Shown: positions 8,606 through 15,904, counted from the stretch's first letter. The stretch: 18,679 bases of DNA from Flavobacterium psychrophilum (GCA_003243255.1 QFQM01000084.1:1-18679); one strand, 5' to 3'. Notes: generated from the letters alone by a model not told the origin. Made by a program: numbers and translations.

Positions 8606-9052
8606 TTAATTACTGTTTTTCGAAACAGCTTTAATGATGGCTGCAGTTACTAATGCCCCGGCCAGGTAATAGCCAACTGTCAACAATTTTGTTTTATTGG
8701 TTTTTGTTACAGGCGCTTCATTAAGGCCTAAAGGTTCAGGCAGTGTTATTGCCCCAACCCCTGCCGCAAGGCCGTAGGCCAGTGCCCTGGGAAAAACATT
8801 TTGACGGCCACCACCGCCAATTGTGCTGTAATATAATGCATTACTAATTACGTCTCCGGCAAGTGTAGCCTTATAAAGGGTATCTTCATCGGATATCGAC
8901 ATGCCGAAATAACTCAGGGATTTCTGCAATGCCTCTTTGCCAAGTACATCAACCCTCGGCATATTCCTGTCTTTTTTCTTTAAGCTTTCATGCAAAAGGT
9001 TAAGTGCAACAGCACCCCCCAATCCTGCTAATAGATTTTTTATTTTACTCAT
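8606..9052 (-). CDS. Hypothetical small membrane protein, 148 aa
   Basis: Not recognised by family. Two hydrophobic segments are clear: an N-terminal one (about residues 7-20, LLAGLGGAVALNLL) and a C-terminal one (about 124-142, LLTVGYYLAGALVTAAIIKAV), with a Gly/Ala-rich middle stretch around 90-105 that may be a third. The part between (about 30-75) is soluble-looking with SYFGMSISDEDTLYKATLAGD. This suggests an inner-membrane protein. It is a single-gene unit, convergent with the DUF2252 gene and sharing its terminator region. Function unknown. Confidence 0.72.
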   Translation of the reverse strand: MSKIKNLLAGLGGAVALNLLHESLKKKDRNMPRVDVLGKEALQKSLSYFGMSISDEDTLYKATLAGDVISNALYYSTIGGGGRQNVFPRALAYGLAAGVGAITLPEPLGLNEAPVTKTNKTKLLTVGYYLAGALVTAAIIKAVSKNSN

Positions 9053-9317
9053 ACTATTTTAAAATTAGGCGTTAAATAGAAACCTAAAATTATGACGGAT
9101 TAAAGCACCCCCGTAATAAATAGTCGTTAAAGGTTTTACAAACTATTGCGCAGAAATTATTGAGATATTTCTTATTTATGATTAAACCGCTACGGCTTCA
9201 GAGGTTTAGGTACAAAGCATAAAAACTTAAAATTAGTATTATCTATATATTTATCGTTGACCCAGCACGTGCAATTTTAGCGCTACGATGTTAACAATTA
9301 TCTAATTATCACATAGC

Positions 9318-9352
9318 AAGAGTGCCTTAAAGTTAGACTTTGAGGCACTCTT
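9318..9352. repeat. Near-perfect 16-bp stem-loop with 3-nt loop
   Basis: Arms AAGAGTGCCTTAAAGT (9318-9333) and ACTTTGAGGCACTCTT (9337-9352) with one T-G wobble and loop TAG. No T run on either side, so it is not a classic terminator. It is 266 bp upstream of the minus-strand membrane-protein start, and no gene ends nearby. Confidence 0.7.
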
Positions 9353-9917
9353 ACTATTGTAGTGACGCTTCCTTAGCTGAGGTCAAATACGGAAGGCAAC
9401 CTTTAAGAATATGGCAGAGCATCTAAAGGCATACCCGAAACATGTGTCCTATTCTAATAGCGTTCTTACGTTTAAGCGTTACAGAAATGTCCTGGTAGCA
9501 ACTGTGGTAATAATATATACGCCATAACCGTTGACATCCGATGGTGCCATGGGAATAATGTTCATCACAAAGGCAATTTTTGTCGTGGCTGCGCATTGTC
9601 TATGAGCGGCATAACATAGAAGTTCTAGAAACTTACTGTTTAACGCTGTTATCCACTCCCTTACGATATGCTCGTTCCAATTATGGCTTAAGAGGCTCTT
9701 TTTGTATATTGAGCATAATATCCGCTTTGTGCGAAAAGGCTGTACACCGGCAAATAGTGTTATTTGAATGGTCATTATTAACGGCACCTCACCTCATACT
9801 GGTGTCGGTGTAAAGGTATAGGACAGTCTAATTTTATTATAGCTATTGACCATGAATCATGAATTCCATTCCCAGTACGCTTCAAAAAAAGATAATCGAT
9901 ATGACACTTTACGATTA

Positions 9918-9963
9918 TTTAATGTAGTAACTAAAAACTTTATTTTTTAGTTACTACATTAAA
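9918..9963. repeat. 20-bp perfect inverted repeat
   Basis: Arms TTTAATGTAGTAACTAAAAA (9918-9937) and its exact reverse complement (9944-9963) around a 6-nt centre CTTTAT. AT-rich; the second arm runs directly into the next hairpin. Confidence 0.75.
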
Positions 9964-9984
9964 AAACCCTTCTTACGAAGGGTT
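9961..9984 (-). terminator. Orphan intrinsic terminator (minus strand)
   Basis: Arms AACCCTTC (9965-9972) and GAAGGGTT (9977-9984), 4-nt loop; read on the minus strand it is followed by T residues (9966-9961). No minus-strand gene is seen between here and 10828, so the transcript it would end is unidentified. Confidence 0.6.
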
Positions 9985-10330
9985 AATTAATCAATCAAAT
10001 TTTATGAGACTTTGCTTTAATTTTATTCTAAGTTAGATACGCCGACCCTAACTAAATAGCAGATTAACAAAATTTTGACATTATTGATCCTATCAGCCGA
10101 TGCAATACTATTGGGTCAAAATATGCACACTGTCGGAAAAATTTAAATTTCTGTAGTAAAATTAATGGAATCCCTCGAAGTCACAGGGAAGGTAAATCAA
10201 ATTACATTAGGCTGGGAAATCTGTGGTATAACTACTTTTTCATATCCTACCAATCTTTAGTTACGTTGTGAGAATTTGATACATTAAACTGTAACAATAC
10301 CCAATTTATAAAGGTGCAAAAATATAAACA

Positions 10331-10354
10331 GGGAATCCTTATTACAGGATTCCC
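10331..10354. repeat. 9-bp stem-loop in gene-free region
   Basis: Arms GGGAATCCT (10331-10339) and AGGATTCCC (10346-10354), 6-nt loop. Only two T follow, so termination is uncertain. Confidence 0.55.
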
Positions 10355-10672
10355 TTATCGGAGCTCCTAGCCCCCACTTGGAAGCCCCGACTATAGATTA
10401 TCTGAAAAAATTGATATAGTGAAAGAAATAGTTTACAAATTCTGGAGACTTTCCGCTCCATCAGTACCATGGCAGATAGCTAGTTTTTCCCAGGTAAAGC
10501 TACACAATTTGGTTGCCACCGCACAATTTATTTACATAAAATAATTATGGAAAAAGCGGTAAATAAAAACTTACCTTACAGATTAGGATTTACCTTTTTT
10601 TCCTTTTGAAAAACAAAGCTGTTTTATAATTTCGTGCCGATTAAGTTGAATATAATTAATCAATAATCTTAG

Positions 10673-10705
10673 CAAAGGGTACAGCCCCCAGTACCCTTTG
10701 TTTTT
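10673..10705 (+). terminator. Strong orphan intrinsic terminator
   Basis: Perfect 10-bp arms CAAAGGGTAC (10673-10682) and GTACCCTTTG (10691-10700), 8-nt loop, then five T. No plus-strand gene lies between 8489 and here, so it points to an unannotated transcript; it may also insulate the AraC-type gene downstream. Confidence 0.8.
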
Positions 10706-10828
10706 ATTGACAAATGTTGTCGGATGATATAAGATCAATTAAATTTTCAAAAAGTGTCAAATTTACGATCTTAAATCATTATTTTGCCTGGGAAAATTTG
10801 TCCTCATTTAGGGGAATGCAAAATTTTC

Positions 10829-11770
10829 ATGAATTCACAAAATAAATTTATTTTTTCCAAAAGTGACTTTATAAGTAAACACGAAAATCCGGAAATGCCC
10901 GGATGGAGTACATTTGCTATGGTATTTGCTGATAACCATTACCAGTATAGCTTTGCAGGCATGGATTTTTATGGAATGCATTATGAGTACAGGCCTTTCA
11001 GCATTGAACTAATACAAATTAAATATTATAGTGATCCTGCTTCAATTTTATTTGAGGCAACAGGTAAACAAACCATTTTATTTATAATGCTTGAAGGAGA
11101 AATAGCAGGAGGGTTTACCAAAAAAAACAATCTAAGTATGCATGAAGGGGAATTTACAATTTCAAATTATGAACCAGGAAAATACAATTTGCAGCCAAGA
11201 GGTGATAAAAATAGTTTTTTACTTATAACTATTGACAATGACTGGTTCCAATATGTTGGTGAGGATCTTATAAATATTATGAACGGCATTATTAATTTCG
11301 AAGATGAGTTCGCTGATCAGGTTTTTCTATGCAAGGCAACCCGGCAAGCACATCAATGGATCAACAATATCCATGCATTTTCACATCAAAATATTGCTGC
11401 TGTTGATGGAAATTTAAGAATGCATATAACTTTCTTACTGGAATATTATAAACTGAAAATTGAAACTCAAAAAAATAGCTTAGCATTCAAGATTAAGAAG
11501 TATCTTGATGACCACTACTTAAATAATACATTAAGCATTAAAAATCTGGCTGAATATTTTCACGTAACTGAAAGAACCCTTAGAAACCATTTTAAACGAC
11601 AGTTTCAAAAAACAATACATCGCTACTACACCGAATTAAGGATGAAGCGTGCCACTGAACTTATCAATAATAGCAGTCTACCCCTCAAAGACATATATTT
11701 TCATATAGGATACAATGATGAAAGTTCTTTCCGACACGCTTACAAACAGTATCTCAAAAAGAAAGTATAG
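10829..11770 (+). CDS. AraC family transcriptional regulator
   Basis: A 313-aa regulator. The C-terminal ~100 residues hold the two helix-turn-helix units of AraC/XylS proteins: LSIKNLAEYFHVTERTLRNHF, then the linker helix RMKRATELINNS and PLKDIYFHIGYNDESSFRHAYK, which matches the family's IAxxxGYxxxSxFxRxFK pattern. The N-terminal ~200 residues are a poorly conserved sensing/dimer region with no recognised ligand motif. I take ATG at 10829: 15 codons upstream a TTG could extend the frame but lacks a ribosome site, while GGGGAA lies 13 bp before this ATG. It is a lone gene in non-coding surroundings, so its target is unknown. Confidence 0.9.
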   Translation: MNSQNKFIFSKSDFISKHENPEMPGWSTFAMVFADNHYQYSFAGMDFYGMHYEYRPFSIELIQIKYYSDPASILFEATGKQTILFIMLEGEIAGGFTKKNNLSMHEGEFTISNYEPGKYNLQPRGDKNSFLLITIDNDWFQYVGEDLINIMNGIINFEDEFADQVFLCKATRQAHQWINNIHAFSHQNIAAVDGNLRMHITFLLEYYKLKIETQKNSLAFKIKKYLDDHYLNNTLSIKNLAEYFHVTERTLRNHFKRQFQKTIHRYYTELRMKRATELINNSSLPLKDIYFHIGYNDESSFRHAYKQYLKKKV

Positions 11771-12547
11771 CATCACCGATTATTTAAACACAAATCTGCA
11801 AAAATAATCCATCTAATTATGTGCATGGCGATAAGGGTTCCATGAGCATCTTTTGGAACAGGCCGGTGAGAAGGATATTTTGGTTGTTTTTAGCTGCAGG
11901 AACGGTTGGGTACTTCCATTAAATAAAGCCCGGTCAGCTTGGTGCCGGTGTGTACGCACGGGCAAAATTTAGAAGAATTTTATAACCTCTTCACTACACT
12001 TGGTATAATTATATCCGGTAGCAATAATGAGGGAAACAGTTCATCATTATTCCATTTATCGGGAGTGCAAAAATTTTAAAAACTAGAACATAACAACAAC
12101 GAGAATAAAAGCTATAAAGCTGAAGTATTGCTTAATGGATTTAACTATTGTTTATCCCAAATCCTCGGCTTTTGAGCTGTTTTTTGTGTTTTAATTATGC
12201 TCAGGTTAACCTTACTTTGTGATCAGCAATGTACCTTTACAGCAGAAACAATTCGTGGAGTAGGAGACTTGTTCTCTGAATCACTGGCTCTTCCTCACGG
12301 GAGAGCTTTTTTTATTATTTTTACCAACCTACAATAATGATTGCTTTGTCATTATAACCTTGATTCAGAGCCGTCACTGATCCTTTTAGGCATTTTGTTT
12401 TGGAAAACTTCAAAATAAAAAGAGTTAGATCTTATCCCTGCCCTACTCTGTATAACACACTTATCAGGTTTAAACAGGCGAGTGTGCAACCTAATCAGTG
12501 TCATGAAATCATAATATTTCCGGATCTTTAGCCTATACCGTATTGCT
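11771..12547. other. 0.78-kb gene-free stretch before the transposon
   Basis: Stops in all frames, no recognised coding or RNA gene. Its only strong element is the orphan terminator at 12287-12313. No clear terminator is seen directly after the AraC-type gene. Confidence 0.55.
12287..12313 (+). terminator. Orphan intrinsic terminator with T7
   Basis: Arms GCTCTTCC (12287-12294) and GGGAGAGC (12299-12306), one T-G wobble, loop TCAC, then seven T. It is 517 bp past the AraC-type stop, so it either ends a long 3' UTR or a separate small RNA. Confidence 0.78.
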
Positions 12548-12555
12548 ATAATTAT
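12548..12555. repeat. Target site duplication, left copy (ATAATTAT)
   Basis: Eight bases identical to 16701-16708, immediately outside the inverted repeats. Eight bp is the duplication size known for the IS1595 family. The octamer is also a palindrome, so the repeats extend the apparent inverted repeat by 8 bp. Confidence 0.88.
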
Positions 12556-12575
12556 GGTAAGTATACTTTAATTAC
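12556..12575 (+). repeat. Left terminal inverted repeat
   Basis: GGTAAGTATACTTTAATTAC matches the reverse complement of 16681-16700 at 18 of 20 positions (mismatches at 12 and 16). It begins with GG, as usual for IS1595 ends. Confidence 0.9.
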
Positions 12576-12838
12576 ACAGGAGGATTGAGTTTATCGATAA
12601 TAGAAGATATCTGACTCAATTTAGCCGACATATTAGGATAGTCTAAATTCTTATCTACTTCGTTTCTACGTTTAGCGACGAGGTTATTCCAATCTGCTAA
12701 ATCCTTTTCAACGTCAGAATTAAATAAGTGATTATTTTCTATGAAATGATTTATGATTTCTCTGTGTTTTTGGATTTCATCAGAATCCATAGAATTTGCA
12801 ACTATATTTATGCTCTTATAAAGTTCTTCTTTTGTCAT
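12572..12838 (-). CDS. Hypothetical passenger protein, 88 aa
   Basis: Not recognised. The sequence is acidic and predicted almost wholly helical (MTKEELYKSINIVANSMDSD at the start, then SAKLSQISSIIDKL near the end), without a signal peptide or Cys. It could be a helical-bundle adaptor or small regulatory protein. Its TAA overlaps the left inverted repeat, so the gene was captured flush with the element end. A TATATTTG -7 box (12868-12861) lies 23 bp before the ATG. It is divergent from the 85-aa gene. Confidence 0.7.
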   Translation of the reverse strand: MTKEELYKSINIVANSMDSDEIQKHREIINHFIENNHLFNSDVEKDLADWNNLVAKRRNEVDKNLDYPNMSAKLSQISSIIDKLNPPV

Positions 12839-12860
12839 AAGTATTAGTAATGAAGTTTAT

Positions 12861-12868
12861 CAAATATA
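12861..12868 (-). promoter_or_regulatory. Candidate -7 promoter box (TATATTTG)
   Basis: On the minus strand, fits TAnnTTTG, 23 bp upstream of the 88-aa gene. A TTTG occurs about 12 bp further upstream, closer than the usual 19. Confidence 0.4.
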
Positions 12869-12889
12869 AGATTTTAAAAACAAAAATTT

Positions 12890-12914
12890 AAGCCACTCTT
12901 TTAAAGTGGCTTTT
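12890..12914 (+). terminator. Hairpin with T run between divergent genes
   Basis: Arms AAGCCACT (12890-12897) and AGTGGCTT (12905-12912), 7-nt loop, then TT. On the other strand the stem is also followed by a T-rich tract. It sits between the divergent starts at 12838 and 12931, where promoters rather than terminators are expected. It may end a short transcript entering from the left or act as an attenuator for the 85-aa gene. Confidence 0.6.
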
Positions 12915-12930
12915 CTAATTTATATAAGTT

Positions 12931-13188
12931 ATGGAAGATATAACTCCTAATGAATATTTATCGTTCTTTAAACAAGAGCAAATACAAGCTTATAATCCCT
13001 CCAATAAATACATTAAAAAAAGGCTTAAAGAAATCGGCATAAAACAGTTTTTAATTAGAAAACATATTCATGTTATAATAAACAAGAATGATAAGTTGAC
13101 ATTCATTGAACAAGATGAATTTCATGCACATATAAAACAAGCACTTCAAAAAAACGAAAGAATTATTTATGTATTAGCCTTTAAGTAA
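12931..13188 (+). CDS. Hypothetical passenger protein, 85 aa
   Basis: Not recognised. Basic and Lys-rich in the first half (NKYIKKRLKEIGIKQFLIRK, about 25-44), then an alternating beta-like segment HIHVIINKNDKLTFIEQDEF (45-64) and a helix. No membrane segment or known motif. Its 3' end overlaps the convergent 97-aa gene by 22 bp. Small basic cargo of this kind may bind nucleic acid, but that is only a guess from composition. Confidence 0.65.
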   Translation: MEDITPNEYLSFFKQEQIQAYNPSNKYIKKRLKEIGIKQFLIRKHIHVIINKNDKLTFIEQDEFHAHIKQALQKNERIIYVLAFK

Positions 13189-13460
13189 TGAAGAAATAAA
13201 TTATCAGGATTAAGATTGTTATCAAATGAGTTTAGGACTTCAAAAACATCTTGTTCAATTGTTAAAGCAGCAATTATTGCTGCAGATTTTATATCTGTTA
13301 CTTTGACACTAAATATAAATTTTGAATTGTCTTTTATATTATTCAATTCAAAATCGTGGGTTAAATCCTCAGCCTGAATAAACTTCTCATCAGTTCTAAT
13401 TGATACATTCGTAGAGTCTTTGAATTCTCTTACTATGTTTAATATATCTTCGTTTGTCAT
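13167..13460 (-). CDS. Hypothetical passenger protein, 97 aa
   Basis: Not recognised. Acidic, cytosolic-looking, with a central beta-rich part (KFIFSVKVTDIKSAAIIAAL, about 47-66) and an EQDVFEVLNSF helix. It is the last gene of a minus-strand run lipoprotein - 135 aa - 97 aa, starting 18 bp after the 135-aa gene. It overlaps the convergent 85-aa gene by 22 bp, so the two transcripts are antisense at their ends. Confidence 0.65.
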   Translation of the reverse strand: MTNEDILNIVREFKDSTNVSIRTDEKFIQAEDLTHDFELNNIKDNSKFIFSVKVTDIKSAAIIAALTIEQDVFEVLNSFDNNLNPDNLFLHYLKANT

Positions 13461-13478
13461 AATATAAGTGGTTTAGTT

Positions 13479-13886
13479 TTATTTTGAATAGCCATTAATA
13501 ATGGTATTTAATTTAGAGACAGTATTCACAAAGTACTCATCTGAAATTCCTATGTAATTAAAACTATTACTTATTATTTGTAAATCAGTTTGTGTAGGTC
13601 TTCCATCAACGGACACAAGATTGTGAGTAAGCGCAATTAGCATATCTCTTTGAGGTAAAGATAAATTTTTAATCTGGTCAAGAGTGCCGATACCTCCATA
13701 TTTTTTGATATGCTCATTACATTCATAAACAGTTAATCCTAATCCTTTAATATGTTGGTCAACTAAGTTAGCTTTTGCTTTTGTAAAATTTCTTTCATCT
13801 ACCGAAGCTATCATTTGAAGTAATCCTGCTATTGAAAGTTTTGTTGATTTAGGTAAATTAACGAAGGTGAAATATATACTTTCCAT
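13479..13886 (-). CDS. Passenger protein with TerB-like helical fold, 135 aa
   Basis: The layout resembles TerB/TerB-like domains: two helical halves each opening with an Asp-containing turn (MIASVDERNFTKAKANLVDQ near 22-41, and LVSVDGRPTQTDLQIISNSF near 90-109), each followed by a LGL or IGIS turn. TerB-type proteins are acidic metal-binding helical bundles that often appear in stress or phage-defence loci. The resemblance is by eye only. It begins 2 bp after the lipoprotein stop, so translation is probably coupled. No catalytic motif is visible. Confidence 0.6.
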   Translation of the reverse strand: MESIYFTFVNLPKSTKLSIAGLLQMIASVDERNFTKAKANLVDQHIKGLGLTVYECNEHIKKYGGIGTLDQIKNLSLPQRDMLIALTHNLVSVDGRPTQTDLQIISNSFNYIGISDEYFVNTVSKLNTIINGYSK

Positions 13887-13888
13887 AT

Positions 13889-14284
13889 TTATTGAACTTT
13901 TACAAGAGTCATGTTTTGGTCTTCTGTATATTTTATCTTGTTTGAAGCGATTTTATCAAAATGAAAGTTTATACCAATATTAGTTTGAACGTAATATTTT
14001 GTTTCACTAATATTTTCTGTAACCTGTATTTTTTGACCCGCTTTTTCAAGAGTTTCAAACTGTTTTTTGTATGAAAGAAGTGGTTCACCATTATCAAGAT
14101 CTATGAAATCGTCAGAAGTAAATCTATAATCAGGAATTGCATCTGAATTGTCGTGTTTCCAATTTCCTTGAATCCATGTAGGAGGGTTGAAATAATTTTT
14201 AGACTGGTTCGTAGATTCGTTTGAATCATCGCCAGAACAAGAAAGCATTAAAGCCAATGCAGGGATAAACAACAGTTTTTTCAT
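13889..14284 (-). CDS. Putative lipoprotein, passenger gene, 131 aa
   Basis: The N-terminus MKKLLFIPALALMLSCSGDD is a lipoprotein signal peptide with lipobox LMLSC (Cys16) followed by an acidic SGDDSNES linker, typical of Bacteroidota lipoproteins. The mature part starts FNPPTWIQGNW and contains YRFTSDDFIDL and IASNKIKYTEDQNMTLVKV, a short beta-rich pattern seen in many flavobacterial hypothetical lipoproteins of unknown function. First gene of a three-gene minus-strand operon. A candidate structured RNA lies directly upstream of it. A cell-envelope protein on a small transposon is noteworthy but has no assigned role. Confidence 0.75.
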   Translation of the reverse strand: MKKLLFIPALALMLSCSGDDSNESTNQSKNYFNPPTWIQGNWKHDNSDAIPDYRFTSDDFIDLDNGEPLLSYKKQFETLEKAGQKIQVTENISETKYYVQTNIGINFHFDKIASNKIKYTEDQNMTLVKVQ

Positions 14285-14339
14285 AATAAGGTTGGTTTGG
14301 TATTCACTTCAACCCTAAATGAAAAGTTTATATAAAAAG

Positions 14340-14524
14340 AGAGCGTGGGTTGTAACTTGAATCCCATTCATAGGAGGCTCTGGTAAAACCTTAGTACAAT
14401 GGGAAAAGTACACCCACACCCATAAAAGGCGTAGGCGTTATTACTTAACCCTGCTGTACTTATTTGAAATTTACCAGATTTCCCTATGTAGCAGAATATT
14501 AAGCTAACGCTTTGCGATATGTCT
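14340..14524 (-). ncRNA. Candidate structured small RNA or leader in the transposon
   Basis: A 185-bp stretch without an ORF between lipoprotein and transposase folds as two long imperfect hairpins. One pairs GCGTTA, CTTAA and CTGCT (14428-14453) with AGCAG, TTAAG and TAACGC (about 14488-14513). The other pairs GTGGG and CCCATT (about 14345-14370) with AATGGG and CCCAC (about 14398-14418). On the minus strand it begins some 7 bp after a TATATTTG box and ends in the closing stem followed by a TCTCTTTTT run. That fits a free small RNA, or a leader controlling the lipoprotein operon. Either strand is possible. No Rfam class is recognised. Confidence 0.5.
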
Positions 14525-14530
14525 TGACTG

Positions 14531-14538
14531 CAAATATA
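14531..14538 (-). promoter_or_regulatory. Candidate -7 promoter box (TATATTTG) for the structured RNA and lipoprotein operon
   Basis: Minus-strand match to TAnnTTTG placed just before the first long hairpin. No good -33 TTTG at 17-22 bp; a TTG at about 10 bp only. Confidence 0.4.
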
Positions 14539-14588
14539 GAGCATATTACAATAGAATTAATACATTTTTAGAATCAAAATTTGGGCGG

Positions 14589-14596
14589 TACATTTG
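14589..14596 (+). promoter_or_regulatory. Candidate -7 promoter box (TACATTTG) of the transposase
   Basis: Matches TAnnTTTG, with TTTT (3 of 4 matches to TTTG) 19 bp upstream at 14566-14569. It is 105 bp before the transposase ATG. Confidence 0.45.
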
Positions 14597-14617
14597 TATA
14601 TCACCTGCCAAAAACAA

Positions 14618-14633
14618 CATTCTAATTAGAATG
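14618..14633. promoter_or_regulatory. 16-bp perfect palindrome in transposase leader (possible operator)
   Basis: CATTCTAATTAGAATG is its own reverse complement. It lies 21 bp downstream of the transposase -7 box, where a bound protein would block initiation or early elongation. Which protein binds is unknown; an element-coded product is plausible. Confidence 0.45.
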
Positions 14634-14701
14634 ATTTAACACTAAATATTTTGTTTAAGTGTAAAAATCTTCTAAATTTGATAAAGAAAAAATTAAGACC
14701 A

Positions 14702-15646
14702 ATGTTTAACAAAGAATTTAATTCGCTTATAGAGGTGATACAAGAGTTCGGCACAGAAGAAGCTTGTATAAAACATCTTGAAGAGCTTTATTGGCAAGGC
14801 GTTCCTGCCAGTCCTTTTGTAGAAGGTAGTAAGGTTTATAAATGCGCCAACAATAAATATCGCTGTAAAGAAAGCGGTAAATATTTCACAGTTAAGACAG
14901 GTACTATGTTTGATGGAACTCGTATACCTCTTACTGCTTGGTTTATGTCAATTTACCTTGTGCTTAATCATAAAAAAGGAATTTCAAGTTTACAGCTTCA
15001 AAGAGATTTAGGTGGTAAGTGGAGTCAGAAGACTTGCTGGTATATGTTAATGAGAATCCGCAAGGCTTTAGGTATAGAGAATTTTAATGAACTTGGTGGA
15101 GAGGGTCAAATAGTAGAATCAGACGAATCATTTTACGGCGGCAAGAATAAAAATCGCCACGCAAATAAGAAGGTAAAAAACTCACAAGGTCGTAGCTTTA
15201 AAGACAAGACAGCAATAACAGGAATGATTGAACGAGGTGGTAAAATGACTGCTGTAGTAACAGTAAGTACAGCACCCGAAGTAATGCAGCCAGTTCTCAA
15301 GAAGTATGTACAAAAAGGTACAATATTAATTTCAGACGATTGGAAAGGTTATAACGGATTAAACACCCATTACCATCAATACACAATCAAACACTCTGAT
15401 AAAGGCTATAAACATGATTACGATAGCAGTATAATACATACAAACACTATCGAGGGCGCGTGGAAAATAATGAAGAACAGTTTAAGAGATATGTACAACC
15501 ACGTATCAAGAAAACATCTTCAAACTTATGTAGATGAATTTGTATTCAGATACAACACACGCAAAATTAACAACGGAGAAAGATTTAATTACTTACTTTT
15601 GAATTCGCAAGTGAGAACAAAATATAAAGAACTAATGGATGCTTAA
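14702..15646 (+). CDS. IS1595-family (ISXO2-type) DDE transposase
   Basis: A 314-aa transposase acting on the inverted repeats at 12556-12575 and 16681-16700. The N-terminal region (about 30-75) is the family's zinc-ribbon-like segment reading VPASPFVEGSKVYKC..RCKESGKYFTVKTGT. The first Cys pair is absent, as I recall for Bacteroidota members, so it may not bind zinc. The catalytic core has VESDESFYGG (Asp141), ISDDWKGY (Asp212/213) and HTNTIEGAWKIMK (Glu251, Lys255/258). I prefer ATG at 14702 over a TTG 17 codons upstream because the family N-terminus begins here. Intact and of normal length, so the element may still be mobile. Its stop overlaps the next gene by 8 bp. Confidence 0.93.
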   Translation: MFNKEFNSLIEVIQEFGTEEACIKHLEELYWQGVPASPFVEGSKVYKCANNKYRCKESGKYFTVKTGTMFDGTRIPLTAWFMSIYLVLNHKKGISSLQLQRDLGGKWSQKTCWYMLMRIRKALGIENFNELGGEGQIVESDESFYGGKNKNRHANKKVKNSQGRSFKDKTAITGMIERGGKMTAVVTVSTAPEVMQPVLKKYVQKGTILISDDWKGYNGLNTHYHQYTIKHSDKGYKHDYDSSIIHTNTIEGAWKIMKNSLRDMYNHVSRKHLQTYVDEFVFRYNTRKINNGERFNYLLLNSQVRTKYKELMDA

Positions 15647-15902
15647 AATAGATAGAAATACATTATTGAATGAAAAAGAGGTTAACAGAGTAGAGTTTCA
15701 GAGTGAAACTTATTTTGTTATTGCTGATGTGGCAAAATATTTGAATGAAGATCTATCGGATGTAGAAAAAACTGTCCTCCCTGTTAGTGGAGAATATAAA
15801 GAAACCGCAACATTAGAACAGATAGAAAAAGGAAGAAAGCAGGAAAAACTTTCTGCTTTTAATGAGGCTCTGCTTAAAATGAAGAATTTTAAAGATAAGT
15901 AA
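15639..15902 (+). CDS. Passenger protein coupled to the transposase, 87 aa
   Basis: The ATG lies inside the last codons of the transposase in another frame (8-bp overlap), a layout for translational coupling. The sequence has VEFQSETYFVIADVAKYLNE (about 19-38), reminiscent of the strand-helix start of BRO-N or antirepressor-like DNA-binding domains (FxVxDVAxxL). A charged helical tail follows (LEQIEKGRKQEKLSAFNEAL). It is too short for a full BRO protein. A regulator or accessory factor of transposition is a reasonable inference from coupling; the family call is weak. Confidence 0.7.
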   Translation: MLKIDRNTLLNEKEVNRVEFQSETYFVIADVAKYLNEDLSDVEKTVLPVSGEYKETATLEQIEKGRKQEKLSAFNEALLKMKNFKDK

Positions 15903-15904
15903 GA

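Larger units (their letters stand above)
9053..10828. other. 1.8-kb gene-free stretch rich in hairpins
   Basis: No convincing coding frame: the short ORFs here start arbitrarily and have no family features. It contains four strong inverted repeats (9318-9352, 9918-9963, 9965-9984, 10331-10354) and one textbook terminator (10673-10705), none next to a visible gene. No tRNA-like cloverleaf or GGTTCRA motif was seen. It could be decayed DNA, several small RNA units, or unusually long spacers. Confidence 0.6.

Noticed and set aside
9479..9813. Opposed frames of 102 aa (minus) and 77 aa (plus)
   Set aside because: They overlap each other, have no family motif, no ribosome site and odd composition; random open frames in non-coding DNA.
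10369..10388. AGCCCC repeated twice in a GC-rich patch, considered as a tRNA end or att site
   Set aside because: No cloverleaf, no T-loop motif and no second copy elsewhere in the window.
10784..10828. TTG-started 15-codon extension of the AraC-type protein
   Set aside because: No ribosome site, non-family residues, and it falls where promoter sequence is expected; the ATG at 10829 is better.
14651..14701. TTG-started 17-codon extension of the transposase
   Set aside because: The family N-terminus begins at the ATG at 14702; the extension has no ribosome site.
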